A stretch of DNA of 64,000 nucleotides from an uncultured Verrucomicrobiota bacterium. Lineage in GTDB: Bacteria > Verrucomicrobiota > Kiritimatiellia > CAIQIC01 > Lenti-01. The translations under genes were made by a program, and so were the position numbers. The DNA is taken from positions 186,001-250,000 of the forward strand of contig CALMBO010000027.1 in NCBI GenBank assembly GCA_937860055.1, read 5' to 3'. Below are positions 29,224 through 37,059 of the stretch, piece by piece (within the stretch, counting starts at the first letter, position 1; each line of letters begins with the position of its first letter). Below the pieces are notes generated by a model. That model was not told the DNA's origin, did no database searches, and saw nothing but the letters and a program-made list of their open reading frames with translations.

Positions 29224-30135
29224 CTACCGGAAAGTCAGCAAGAGGCCCAATGCGCACAACACCCCGGCTCCGACCAGGAGCTGGGGCACCCGGAGCAGGC
29301 GCACCCGCGCCATGATGGATTCCGCAATGCCCGTCGCGACGGCCAGGACCAGCATCCACGCCACTCCGGCGGCGAGGTCCAGCAGGGGCCGGCCCGTCGC
29401 TCCCGGCGGCATCAGGCCGGTCCAAAGCGCCCCTAGGATCCACAGTTTCAGCGAAGATCCCCATTGCACGAAACCGAAATCCACGCTCCCGTGATCGAGC
29501 ACCATCACCTCGTGGATCATCGTCAGCTCGAGATGCGTGTTGGGGTCATCCACGGGAATGCGGCAGTTCTCCGAAAGGAACAGGATGAACAGCCCCATGC
29601 CCAGCAGCGCCAGCATGGGAAAAGAAACGGACCAGGAGGCGGATGACAATCCCGCATAGATCGGCGTCAACGACAACGCCTGCGCGTGGCGCGCCAGCGC
29701 CGCCAATCCGACCAGCAGCGCCGGCTCCGCGAACACGGCGAATTGGACTTCCCGGCTGGCGCCCATCCCCTCGAAACTCGACCCCGTGTCCAGCGCCGCC
29801 GCCACCGTGAAGAAACGGCCCAGCCCGAGCAGATAGGCCAGCAAGACCAAGTCGCCGGCAAACGACAGCGGCGCGGCGACCCGGCCGAGCGGAAGCACCA
29901 TCAACGCCGCCAGCAGGCAGGCGAAATTCACGATGGGGCCCGCGCGGAAAATCCAGGTCGTGGTGCGGCTATAGACCGCACCCTTGCGGAAGAGCTTCCA
30001 CAGGTCGAAATAGGTCTGCAGCAACGGAGGGCCGCGCCGTCCCGCGAAAAAGGCCTTGGTGCGGTTGATCACGCCCGGCAACAAGGGCGCCAGCAACAGG
30101 GCCAGCAACGGATGGAGCATGGAGGCGGTATTCAT
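29224..30135 (-). CDS. Ehr/HyfC-like NuoH-type membrane subunit (EhrB-like)
   Basis: 303 residues, about eight helices. The NuoH/EchB pattern is visible: an N-terminal K-A-F-F-A-G-R-R-G-P-P-L-L-Q-T-Y-F-D-L block, the acidic loop E-N-C-R-I-P-V-D-D-P-N-T-H-L-E-L-T-M-I-H-E near residues 190-210, and S-F-E-G-M-G-A-S-R-E facing the Fe-S arm. NuoH-type subunits join the electron-transfer arm to the ion-pumping arm. The start overlaps the stop of the HyfB-like gene (ATGA). Confidence 0.88.
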   Translation of the reverse strand: MNTASMLHPLLALLLAPLLPGVINRTKAFFAGRRGPPLLQTYFDLWKLFRKGAVYSRTTTWIFRAGPIVNFACLLAALMVLPLGRVAAPLSFAGDLVLLAYLLGLGRFFTVAAALDTGSSFEGMGASREVQFAVFAEPALLVGLAALARHAQALSLTPIYAGLSSASWSVSFPMLALLGMGLFILFLSENCRIPVDDPNTHLELTMIHEVMVLDHGSVDFGFVQWGSSLKLWILGALWTGLMPPGATGRPLLDLAAGVAWMLVLAVATGIAESIMARVRLLRVPQLLVGAGVLCALGLLLTFR

Positions 30136-32129
30136 GGCCGAAGCGCCCATCCCAGCAACACCATCAAGGCAACGACGATATACAGGATATAGAAGTGGAC
30201 GCGGCCCTGCTGCAACCAATAGAGGCGGCCCAGCCAGGCCGCCGTCTTCCTGAACATCGGATCGAACAGGCTTTCCCGGGCGATATCCGGCGTCTCGGCG
30301 TGGAACGAGGCGGTGGAGGGGAATATCCCCTTCGGTGGATGGAATTCGACCCGGGATCGCAGGATGCGGGCCGCCGCATTCGTCAGCGGCTGGGCAAAGC
30401 CTGTGGCCGTGTATTGCATGCTCGCCGCCGGAGCCGCATAACCGCAATCCCATGTGACTGTTTCGCGCATGGGACGCCCGGCCAGGCAACTCCTCCGGAA
30501 GAAGACCAGTGCGCCCGCCGCCATGATCAGCAGCAACAGGACCGAGGAAAGGGCCATCGGGAAGATCCACTGGACGGATCCCCCTCCTCCCTCCGCCACG
30601 GAGGAACCGGAAAGCATGCCCACCGCAGGCTCCATGAACCGCACCACCGTGCCGGCGGCAAGGCCGATCACCAGGCAAAGAACGGCCAGGATGAGCATCG
30701 GGCCGCGCATCGTGGCATCCACTTCATGGGCCGCCTTCGCAACCGGAGAACGGGATTCCCCGAGGAACACGATTCCAAACGCCCTGGTGAAGCATGCCGT
30801 CGCCAGCCCGCCGATCAGCGCAAGGGCGACCAGGACCGTCACGCCGCCCAAGGCCAGCGCTCCGGCGCCGAGGATGGCTTTGAACGAGCCCGCATAGATG
30901 AGGAATTCGCCGGCAAATCCATTGAACGGAGGCAGGCCGCAGATCGCAACCGATCCGGCCAGGAAGGCCGCACCCGTCCAAGGCATGCGCTTGAGCAGTC
31001 CGCCCAGTGCTTCGATGCCGCGCGTTCCGGTGGCATGCACCACCGCCCCCGCCCCGAGGAAGAGAAGTCCCTTGAACATCGCATGGTTCAGGACATGCAG
31101 CAGCCCGCCGGCAAATCCCAGGGCCGCAATTCCGGGAGAACCATAGTGGAGTCCCAACATGCCCAGTCCAAGGCCCATCGCAATGATGCCGATGTTCTCG
31201 ACGCTCGAGTAGGCCAGCAGGCGCTTGAGATCGTGCTGCGCCAGCGCGAACAACACGCCGAGGACGCCTGAAACGGTGCCAATGCCCAGAACAAGCCAGG
31301 CGCACCAGCCGGGTACCGAGCCCAGGATTTCCAGCGTGCGGACGATTCCATAGATGCCGGTCTTGATCATCACGCCGGACATCACCGCCGACACCGGGCT
31401 GGGCGCCGCCGGATGCGCCTCGGGAAGCCATACGTGGAGCGGAAACAAGCCCGCCTTGGTTCCGAATCCCACCAGCGCCAGCAGGAACATCAAGCCTGTG
31501 GCCCCTCCCGGCGCCGCGAAGGCGGCGAAATCCTGCGAACCGTTTGCGCACCCCAAAAGGATGAACAGCGCCAGCAGGAATGCCGTGCCGATGTGAGTCG
31601 CCACCAGATAGATCCACCCGGCCTCCCGGGTGGCGGCCGCTTCGTCGTCGAATACCACCAGGAAGAAGGACGCCAGCGACATCGCTTCCCATGCCACAAG
31701 GAACAGCATCCCGTTCCGCGCCGTCAGCACAAGCGCCATGCTGGCGACCAGCAGATTGTAGGACAGCCAGAACCGTCCCGGATTGCGGCCTCTCCATGGC
31801 CGGAAATATCCGATCCCGTACACCGCCGCCAAACCCGACAGCAGGAACATCGGAACCAGGAAAAACGCGCTCAGGGGATCGACGCCCAGCGCGAACGAGC
31901 CATGCGGAATATTCCACGGCAGGACGGCCGTTTTCTGGAACCGCAAAGCCAGCGCCGCGATCGCCGCCGCCAAGCCAGCCAGGCACGCCGCCACCGCCCC
32001 TCCCCCGCCGAGCGCAACCGCCCACCGGGCCGACCACCGCCCGACCAGCAATGCGCCGATGCCGGTCCCGGCCAGGAGAACCATTGCCCCGCACAAGAGG
32101 GCAAACAAATATATACCTTCCATCGGCAT
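30132..32129 (-). CDS. Ehr/HyfB-like antiporter-type membrane subunit (EhrA-like)
   Basis: 665 residues, about 16 helices, of the NuoL/HyfB family. Seen: F-L-V-A-W-E-A-M-S-L (helix-5 Glu), G-T-K-A-G-L-F-P-L-H-V-W-L-P-E-A-H-P-A-A-P-S (helix-7 Lys and loop His), L-L-A-Y-S-S-V-E-N-I-G, and V-L-N-H-A-M-F-K-G-L-L-F (helix-12 Lys). It ends in an extension with a T-W-D-C-G-Y-A motif typical of HyfB-like proteins. It is the first membrane gene of the operon, 13 nt after the EIIA-fusion gene. ATG 32129 is used; 32123 is an alternative. No strong Shine-Dalgarno sequence. Confidence 0.88.
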   Translation of the reverse strand: MPMEGIYLFALLCGAMVLLAGTGIGALLVGRWSARWAVALGGGGAVAACLAGLAAAIAALALRFQKTAVLPWNIPHGSFALGVDPLSAFFLVPMFLLSGLAAVYGIGYFRPWRGRNPGRFWLSYNLLVASMALVLTARNGMLFLVAWEAMSLASFFLVVFDDEAAATREAGWIYLVATHIGTAFLLALFILLGCANGSQDFAAFAAPGGATGLMFLLALVGFGTKAGLFPLHVWLPEAHPAAPSPVSAVMSGVMIKTGIYGIVRTLEILGSVPGWCAWLVLGIGTVSGVLGVLFALAQHDLKRLLAYSSVENIGIIAMGLGLGMLGLHYGSPGIAALGFAGGLLHVLNHAMFKGLLFLGAGAVVHATGTRGIEALGGLLKRMPWTGAAFLAGSVAICGLPPFNGFAGEFLIYAGSFKAILGAGALALGGVTVLVALALIGGLATACFTRAFGIVFLGESRSPVAKAAHEVDATMRGPMLILAVLCLVIGLAAGTVVRFMEPAVGMLSGSSVAEGGGGSVQWIFPMALSSVLLLLIMAAGALVFFRRSCLAGRPMRETVTWDCGYAAPAASMQYTATGFAQPLTNAAARILRSRVEFHPPKGIFPSTASFHAETPDIARESLFDPMFRKTAAWLGRLYWLQQGRVHFYILYIVVALMVLLGWALRP

Positions 32130-32142
32130 GGAGAAACCGGCC

Positions 32143-32811
32143 TTATCCTTCCGGGGCCGGTTTGGCCTCGAGGCGGCGGACCGCCGCCAGGATTTCCTCC
32201 GCGCCCGCGCGCCGGGCAATGCAGTTCCGGAAAACGGAATCCCGCAATGCAAAAGCCAGCATGGACAGCAGATGGAGATGCGTGCGCGTGGTCGGGCTGA
32301 TCAGCGAGAACAAGGCATGAACCGGCTTGCCATCGAGCGCGCCGAAATCGATGGGCGATTCCAGGAAGCAAAGGGTGACCATGGCCGTCGGAACGCGCAA
32401 CAGGATGGGACTTCGCGGATGGGGAACCGCCACGCCGTCGCCAATGGCGGTCGATCCGAGGGCTTCGCGCGCCAGCAAAATGCTATGCAGGAAATCGGGG
32501 TCGACATCCGGGGGCAGCGGCATGCTCTCGACCATGTGGCGCAGGACCGCATTCTTGTCCGTGCCCGGAAGCCCGTGGACAATCCCGCCCGCCGCCAAGG
32601 CATCGCTCAAGGCCGGCATGGGCTCGTTCTCCTCCGCGGGAAGCGCAATGGGCATGCCGCGCGCCGTCGCCCATTCGATCAGCTCGTCCCTGTTCAGGAA
32701 ATAACGGCCATTCACGCATTGGGAAGGAATCTCGTCCTTCTCGATGCGCTCTCGCACGGCGCGCTCGGACCATTTCAGCATCCGGGCGGCATCTCTGACG
32801 GTCAATTGCAT
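32143..32811 (-). CDS. Helix-turn-helix / PTS EIIA (PtsN-like) fusion regulator
   Basis: 222 residues. Residues 1-55 look like an excisionase/MerR-type winged helix (L-T-V-R-D-A-A-R-M-L, then G-R-Y-F-L-N-R-D-E-L-I-E-W). Residues about 68-215 form a PTS EIIA type-2 domain with G-D-G-V-A-V-P-H131-P-R, where His131 fits the phosphorylated histidine of PtsN/FruA. No PTS permease is nearby, so this is probably a phosphorelay-responsive regulator. It is the promoter-proximal gene of the Ehr operon, so it may set the complex's expression or activity according to carbon or nitrogen state. No clear Shine-Dalgarno sequence. Confidence 0.78.
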   Translation of the reverse strand: MQLTVRDAARMLKWSERAVRERIEKDEIPSQCVNGRYFLNRDELIEWATARGMPIALPAEENEPMPALSDALAAGGIVHGLPGTDKNAVLRHMVESMPLPPDVDPDFLHSILLAREALGSTAIGDGVAVPHPRSPILLRVPTAMVTLCFLESPIDFGALDGKPVHALFSLISPTTRTHLHLLSMLAFALRDSVFRNCIARRAGAEEILAAVRRLEAKPAPEG

Positions 32812-32853
32812 AAAACAGGAGGGTCTCGCTTGTTCGGGGAAAACAGGGGGAAA

Positions 32854-32881
32854 CTTCTACTCCGTTTCAGATGCCTGTCAA
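32854..32881 (-). promoter_or_regulatory. Promoter of the EIIA-Ehr operon
   Basis: On the minus strand, a perfect TTGACA (32876-32881), a 16 nt spacer and TAGAAG (32854-32859). A transcript would start about 35-40 nt before the ATG at 32811. It is the only convincing promoter for the seven-gene operon reaching to 24813. Confidence 0.55.
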
Positions 32882-33002
32882 GACCGATAGGTCCCTCAAC
32901 CCGACATGCCATCGGGCAACTTCGCCTCCCGGATCGGCTCGGGCCCACAAATTCAAAACGATTTCTCGCTTTTCCGTCCACAGGGAGTATTGTCCATCCC
33001 CG

Positions 33003-34427
33003 ATGTATCCGATTCCCCAAATCATCCAAGGCGGCATGGGCGCTGGCGTTTCCAACTGGCGGCTGGCCCGTGCCGTGTCCTGGCTGGGACAGCTGGGCGT
33101 GGTCGCCGGAACCGCCCTGGACCAGATCCTTTCGCGCCGCCTTCAGGATGGCGACAAGGAAGGGGATGTCCGCCGCGCCTTGGAGCATTTCCCTTTCCCG
33201 CGCATCAGCCGCCGGATTCTCGACACCTATTTCATCCCCGGCGGCCGGGACGCCTCCCAGCCCTACAAGTCGATCCGGATGCACACCGCCGAAAACAGCA
33301 TACCGGCGCAAGAACTGTGCATCGCGGCGAATTTCGTCGAAGTCTTCCTCGCCCGCGAAGGCCATGGCCATCCGGTCGGCATCAATTTCCTCGAGAAGAT
33401 CCAGCTGCCGCACCTGCCGTCCCTCTACGGCGCCATGCTGGCGGGAGTGGCCGTGGTGATCGTCGGCGCGGGCATCCCCATGGAATTCCCGGAGGCCATC
33501 GCCGCCCTTGCGGAACACCGCCCCGCCTCCTACACCCTGAATGTCGCAGGCGACCGGACCGGCGAATCCGTCCAGATGACGCTGGATCCCGCCGCCTTCC
33601 GGGAACCCGGCCAGCATCTTCCCTCTCTCGCGCGCCCCTCTTTCCTTCCCATTGTTTCTTCCGGCACGCTTGCCACGATGCTGGTCCGGCGGATCAAGGG
33701 CGACATCGCCGGATTCATCATCGAGAATTCCACTGCCGGCGGCCACAATGCGCCTCCGCGGGGTCAGATGCAGTTCACCGCCGATGGACAGCCGGTCTAT
33801 GGTCCCCGCGACACGATCGATCTGGAAATTTTCCGCAAGCTGGGCCTCCCTTTCTGGCTGGCGGGTTCCTATGGATCGCCGGAACGCCTGAAAGAAGCTC
33901 TTTCCCTCGGCGCCGCCGGCGTTCAGGTGGGGACTCCTTTCGCGCTTTGCAAGGAATCCGGCCTTCTTCCCGCTATCCGCCGGGCCCTCATCGCCAAGGC
34001 CCTCGCGGGCAACGCCAAGGTTTTCACCGACCCCAAGGCCTCTCCCACGGGGTTTCCCTTCAAGGTTGCCGAACTCCATGGCACGCTCTCCGACGCGGAG
34101 GCCTATGGCCGGCGCCGGCGCGTCTGCGACCTGGGATTCCTCCGCGAGGTTTACCGCAAGCCGGATGGCTCGCTCGGCTACCGCTGCGCCGCCGAACCGG
34201 AAAAAGCCTTTTTAGCCAAGGGCGGCAGCGCGGAACAGGCGGAGAACCGCAAATGCCTGTGCAATGCCCTTGTGGCCAACATCGGCATGCCCCAGCTCCT
34301 GCCCGACGGCAGCCACGAGCTCCCCCTCGTCACCCTAGGCGATGACTATGCCAACATCGGCCGTTTTTGCAGTGCCGATCATCCCGATTATTCCGCCGCC
34401 GATGTGATCCGCATCCTTCAGGGTTAG
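33003..34427 (+). CDS. Nitronate monooxygenase / 2-nitropropane dioxygenase-like flavoprotein
   Basis: 474 residues, a TIM-barrel FMN protein of the nitronate monooxygenase family. Seen: I-I-Q-G-G-M-G near residue 7 for the first FMN contact, S-L-Y-G-A-M-L-A-G-V, E-N-S-T-A-G-G-H-N-A-P (the family's G-G-H region) near residue 245, and G-A-A-G-V-Q-V-G-T-P-F-A for the phosphate loop. Many members are annotated as nitronate monooxygenases but act as enoyl reductases or have unknown roles. At 474 residues it is longer than the usual 330-380, with a cysteine-containing C-terminal extension. TATTGT (32988-32993) ends 9 nt before the ATG; no Shine-Dalgarno sequence is seen. Confidence 0.8.
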   Translation: MYPIPQIIQGGMGAGVSNWRLARAVSWLGQLGVVAGTALDQILSRRLQDGDKEGDVRRALEHFPFPRISRRILDTYFIPGGRDASQPYKSIRMHTAENSIPAQELCIAANFVEVFLAREGHGHPVGINFLEKIQLPHLPSLYGAMLAGVAVVIVGAGIPMEFPEAIAALAEHRPASYTLNVAGDRTGESVQMTLDPAAFREPGQHLPSLARPSFLPIVSSGTLATMLVRRIKGDIAGFIIENSTAGGHNAPPRGQMQFTADGQPVYGPRDTIDLEIFRKLGLPFWLAGSYGSPERLKEALSLGAAGVQVGTPFALCKESGLLPAIRRALIAKALAGNAKVFTDPKASPTGFPFKVAELHGTLSDAEAYGRRRRVCDLGFLREVYRKPDGSLGYRCAAEPEKAFLAKGGSAEQAENRKCLCNALVANIGMPQLLPDGSHELPLVTLGDDYANIGRFCSADHPDYSAADVIRILQG

Positions 34428-34537
34428 GTGGATGCCGGCTTTCCCGCTGCCCTTGAGGGGGCTCCGCTCCTCCTCTCTGCCGATCCCCGCTTGAGCCGCT
34501 CCGCAAATCTTGCGCTCGCCAATTTCCCTCAATGGGC

Positions 34538-34543
34538 TAGACT
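34538..34543 (+). promoter_or_regulatory. -10 box of a leaderless-type start
   Basis: TAGACT ends exactly 6 nt before GTG 34550, the only in-frame start at the head of the signal peptide. No -35 at normal distance and no Shine-Dalgarno sequence. Confidence 0.35.
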
Positions 34544-34549
34544 GCTCCC

Positions 34550-36046
34550 GTGAATGCAAAATCCCATGGGCTCCACGGCTTCTTGCTCGTACTCCTTCTC
34601 TTCCTGCTCCCGGCATGGGGAGGCGAAACGCGCGTCTGGACCATCCAGAACGGCACCACCGTGGAAGGCGCCTATGTCGAGTTTGAAGAAGGCCATGTCA
34701 TCCTGGACACCGCCGATGGGCGGCGCCTGGCCATCCCCGTCGAAGCCTTCATCGCCCAGGACCAGATTCTCATTTGCGAATTGTCCGCCTCCGTGGCGAA
34801 CATCGAGGACCTGCTGCAGGATCCGGCGCTGTGGACTTCCGCGCCCGGCGACTGGATGTCCCGCCACGGCTCGCTGGGATTGGTCTGGGTGGATGAAAAC
34901 ATCAGCGCCCGGTCCCAGCATCCCTGCCTGAAATTCAATGGCCAGCGGACATGGGAATTGCTGGCCGGTTTCGCCGATGGCCATGCCAGCCAGGTCATCG
35001 CCTCCCTCTACAACCGGGGGGACGCGGGCAGCATCTCCGCCGATCAGTTCAAATCGCTGCTGGGTTCCAGCCAGAAGGCGCTGACCGGCTGGGCCGGCTC
35101 CCCGCCCAGCACGGTGCGCGAATTGCGGGGACCGGCCAATACCCGGGTCTATGCGCAGGCTTGGGTTCGCGCCCCTCACCAGGTCATCCTCCAGTGGAGT
35201 GTGGGCGCCAACGGCATTCCCGAATTCATCCGGATGCGGATAACCCCGGCGGGGACGACCGGCAGGGCCTCCAGCGCGGCGGCGGCGGCCATGGCCATCC
35301 AGACGTCCACTTCGACGGCGCGGGCCCCCATTCTCAATTCCGCCTCCTTGCGGGCGCGGGTCCGCCGCGAACCCAACGGCGATCTTCTCCTGCCCGAGGT
35401 GCCCATGGTGGACCAGGGCCAGAAGGGATACTGCGCCGCCGCGGTCACCGAACGCGTCCTGCGCTATTACGGACGGGATTTCGACCAGCACCAGGTGGCC
35501 CAGATGGCGGGCAGCACCGCCGAGGGAGGAACGGGCAGCGACGAGCTCCTGTCCGCGGTGAGCCGCATCGCGCGAGGACTCGACCTGAATTTCCGCAAGC
35601 TGTTCGACATGGACATCCAGCGGTATCTGCGCCTGATCGAGGACTACAACCGGGCCGCCCGGAAAAAGGATCTCCAACCCTTCCTCCACAACAACATGAT
35701 CGACGTCGATCTGATGTATCGCACGATGGATCCTTCCACCCTGCGCGAAGTGCGGGTCGCCCGCGCCGTGGATATGCGCCAGTTCTTCTCGTCGGTGCAG
35801 GAAAACATCGGGATGGGAGTCCCGCTGCTCTGGGCCGTCGTCCTCGGCGTCATCGAGGAAACCCCCGCCCTCCCGCAGGCGGCCGGAGGCCACATGCGCC
35901 TCATCATCGGATACAATCCCCAGACCCAGGAAATCCTCTACAGCGACAGCTGGGGCAGCGAACACGCCCTCAAGCGGATGGCGCTGGCGGATGCCTGGAC
36001 CATCACCACCGGCTTGCTCACCGTGCTCCCCCGCAACGTCCGGTAG
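34550..36046 (+). CDS. Secreted SHD1-domain / C39-like cysteine peptidase-fold protein
   Basis: 498 residues with a signal peptide (about 1-25, ending A-W-G-G). An SHD1-like domain (about 26-75; R-V-W-T-I-Q-N-G, V-E-F-E-E-G-H-V-I-L, D-G-R-R-L-A-I-P) is followed by an unassigned region and a C39/papain-like domain (about 278-490). The likely catalytic residues are Cys295 (Q-G-Q-K-G-Y-C), His448 (G-G-H-M-R-L-I-I-G-Y) and Asp466 (S-D-S-W-G). It may cleave peptides in the periplasm or outside the cell, or be a non-peptidase relative. No peptide exporter is adjacent. It starts at GTG. Confidence 0.65.
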   Translation: MNAKSHGLHGFLLVLLLFLLPAWGGETRVWTIQNGTTVEGAYVEFEEGHVILDTADGRRLAIPVEAFIAQDQILICELSASVANIEDLLQDPALWTSAPGDWMSRHGSLGLVWVDENISARSQHPCLKFNGQRTWELLAGFADGHASQVIASLYNRGDAGSISADQFKSLLGSSQKALTGWAGSPPSTVRELRGPANTRVYAQAWVRAPHQVILQWSVGANGIPEFIRMRITPAGTTGRASSAAAAAMAIQTSTSTARAPILNSASLRARVRREPNGDLLLPEVPMVDQGQKGYCAAAVTERVLRYYGRDFDQHQVAQMAGSTAEGGTGSDELLSAVSRIARGLDLNFRKLFDMDIQRYLRLIEDYNRAARKKDLQPFLHNNMIDVDLMYRTMDPSTLREVRVARAVDMRQFFSSVQENIGMGVPLLWAVVLGVIEETPALPQAAGGHMRLIIGYNPQTQEILYSDSWGSEHALKRMALADAWTITTGLLTVLPRNVR

Positions 36047-36052
36047 GCCGGT

Positions 36053-36838
36053 CTAGCGCCGGGACTTCCCCTTCTCGACCCCTTTGAGATCCTGCTGGCG
36101 GTCCCTGGCTAGATCCACCGCGGCGAAATCCTCCGTCCCCGGCAGCTGCACCATGAAGCGGTCCAGGACATCCACCCGGGCGGTTCCCGCCACCATCTCG
36201 AATGCCAGGACATGCCCGCCGCGGGATCCGTCCTTGCTGAGGAAGTGCAGATGGTATCCCGGCACGTTCACCCCCGCCACGTAGGGCGGGCACCGGAAGC
36301 CCACGATGGTGCCGGCCACGTTTTCCATGTCGAAGACGGGCTGGGTGGCGGCCACCGCCTTCAATGGAGGGAAAGGCCGTTTCTGCGGCGGCACGCTGCG
36401 CGTGCGCATCGTCTTGAAATGCCCTTCGACGCGGAGGGCGCAGAACTGGTTCGGATTCGGCGCCTCGCGGTCCACGCATTTTTCGAGGCCTTCCATGCCG
36501 GTCCCCTCCGGAATGGCAAAATCCATTTCGGGCCGGAAAAAGCAAACGGCGGCGAAGGGGGTCTCCCCCTCCGGATCGGGCGGAACCACCTTCCCGGACG
36601 CCTTCACCTGGTGGAATTCGCCATCCAGCAGCACCATCTCCCCATCCAGGCGGTCATAGGTGCCGATGCCGAAATCCCCGTGCCGGCGAAGGTCGGCCAG
36701 CGGCAGGTCGCCATCGTACACGCCCGCCAGCAGGGCATCGATGGTCGAGACTTGGTACAACGCGTTCCGCGAGGGACAGGCGCATCCCAGCATCCCCAAG
36801 CAAAGCCCGGCGCCGGCGATCTGCTTCCAAATTTTCAT
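36053..36838 (-). CDS. budA: Alpha-acetolactate decarboxylase with lipoprotein-type signal
   Basis: 261 residues. The first 19 residues form a lipoprotein-like signal (M-L-G-C19). The mature part follows BudA closely: Q-V-S-T-I-D-A-L-L-A-G-V-Y-D-G, H-G-D-F-G-I-G-T-Y-D, L-D-G-E-M-V-L-L-D-G, and the zinc site H-L-H with a third His in G-G-H about ten residues on, near residues 190-207. The enzyme converts acetolactate to acetoin. Location outside the cytoplasm is odd because acetolactate is made inside. ATG 36838 has GGAGG 6 nt upstream; ATG 36844 would have none. No acetolactate synthase is nearby. Confidence 0.88.
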   Translation of the reverse strand: MKIWKQIAGAGLCLGMLGCACPSRNALYQVSTIDALLAGVYDGDLPLADLRRHGDFGIGTYDRLDGEMVLLDGEFHQVKASGKVVPPDPEGETPFAAVCFFRPEMDFAIPEGTGMEGLEKCVDREAPNPNQFCALRVEGHFKTMRTRSVPPQKRPFPPLKAVAATQPVFDMENVAGTIVGFRCPPYVAGVNVPGYHLHFLSKDGSRGGHVLAFEMVAGTARVDVLDRFMVQLPGTEDFAAVDLARDRQQDLKGVEKGKSRR

Positions 36839-36958
36839 GTGCATCCTCCTTGCCGCGAATCCGGCATTCCCATGCTAGCCCCTGCGCCGCCCGGAGAAAA
36901 GTCCGCATTCATCCCCGCCATCGCGCCGGGTTCCCCTCGCAGGTCGGAATCCAACCCG

Positions 36959-37009
36959 TTTTTCCACACAATGGAAAAAGGTTTTCCACGATGTGGAAAA
37001 CCTTTTCCA
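36959..37009. repeat. Cluster of TTTTCCA-N5-TGGAAAA palindromes
   Basis: One copy at 36959-36979 is identical over 21 nt to the copy at 12436-12456. A second is at 36982-37000 (spacer CGATG), and a half-site TTTTCCA lies at 37003-37009. They lie 121 nt upstream of budA and just past the 3' end of the RCC1/Ig gene. Confidence 0.85.
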
Positions 37010-37059
37010 AAGGGCTCATGCGGCGCCTTCCCTTGCCGGCATGCGCAGGCCCGGTGGCC

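Noticed and set aside
24813-32129. NADH dehydrogenase (complex I) or a functional group 4 NiFe hydrogenase
   Set aside because: There are no NuoE/F/G-type genes, the gene order is Hyf-like, and the NiFe ligand cysteines are absent.
36959-37009. Palindromes as ordinary Rho-independent terminators
   Set aside because: The stems are AT-rich at the base with a short GC core and no T-run beyond the arm, and clusters also occur upstream of divergent genes where no transcript ends.
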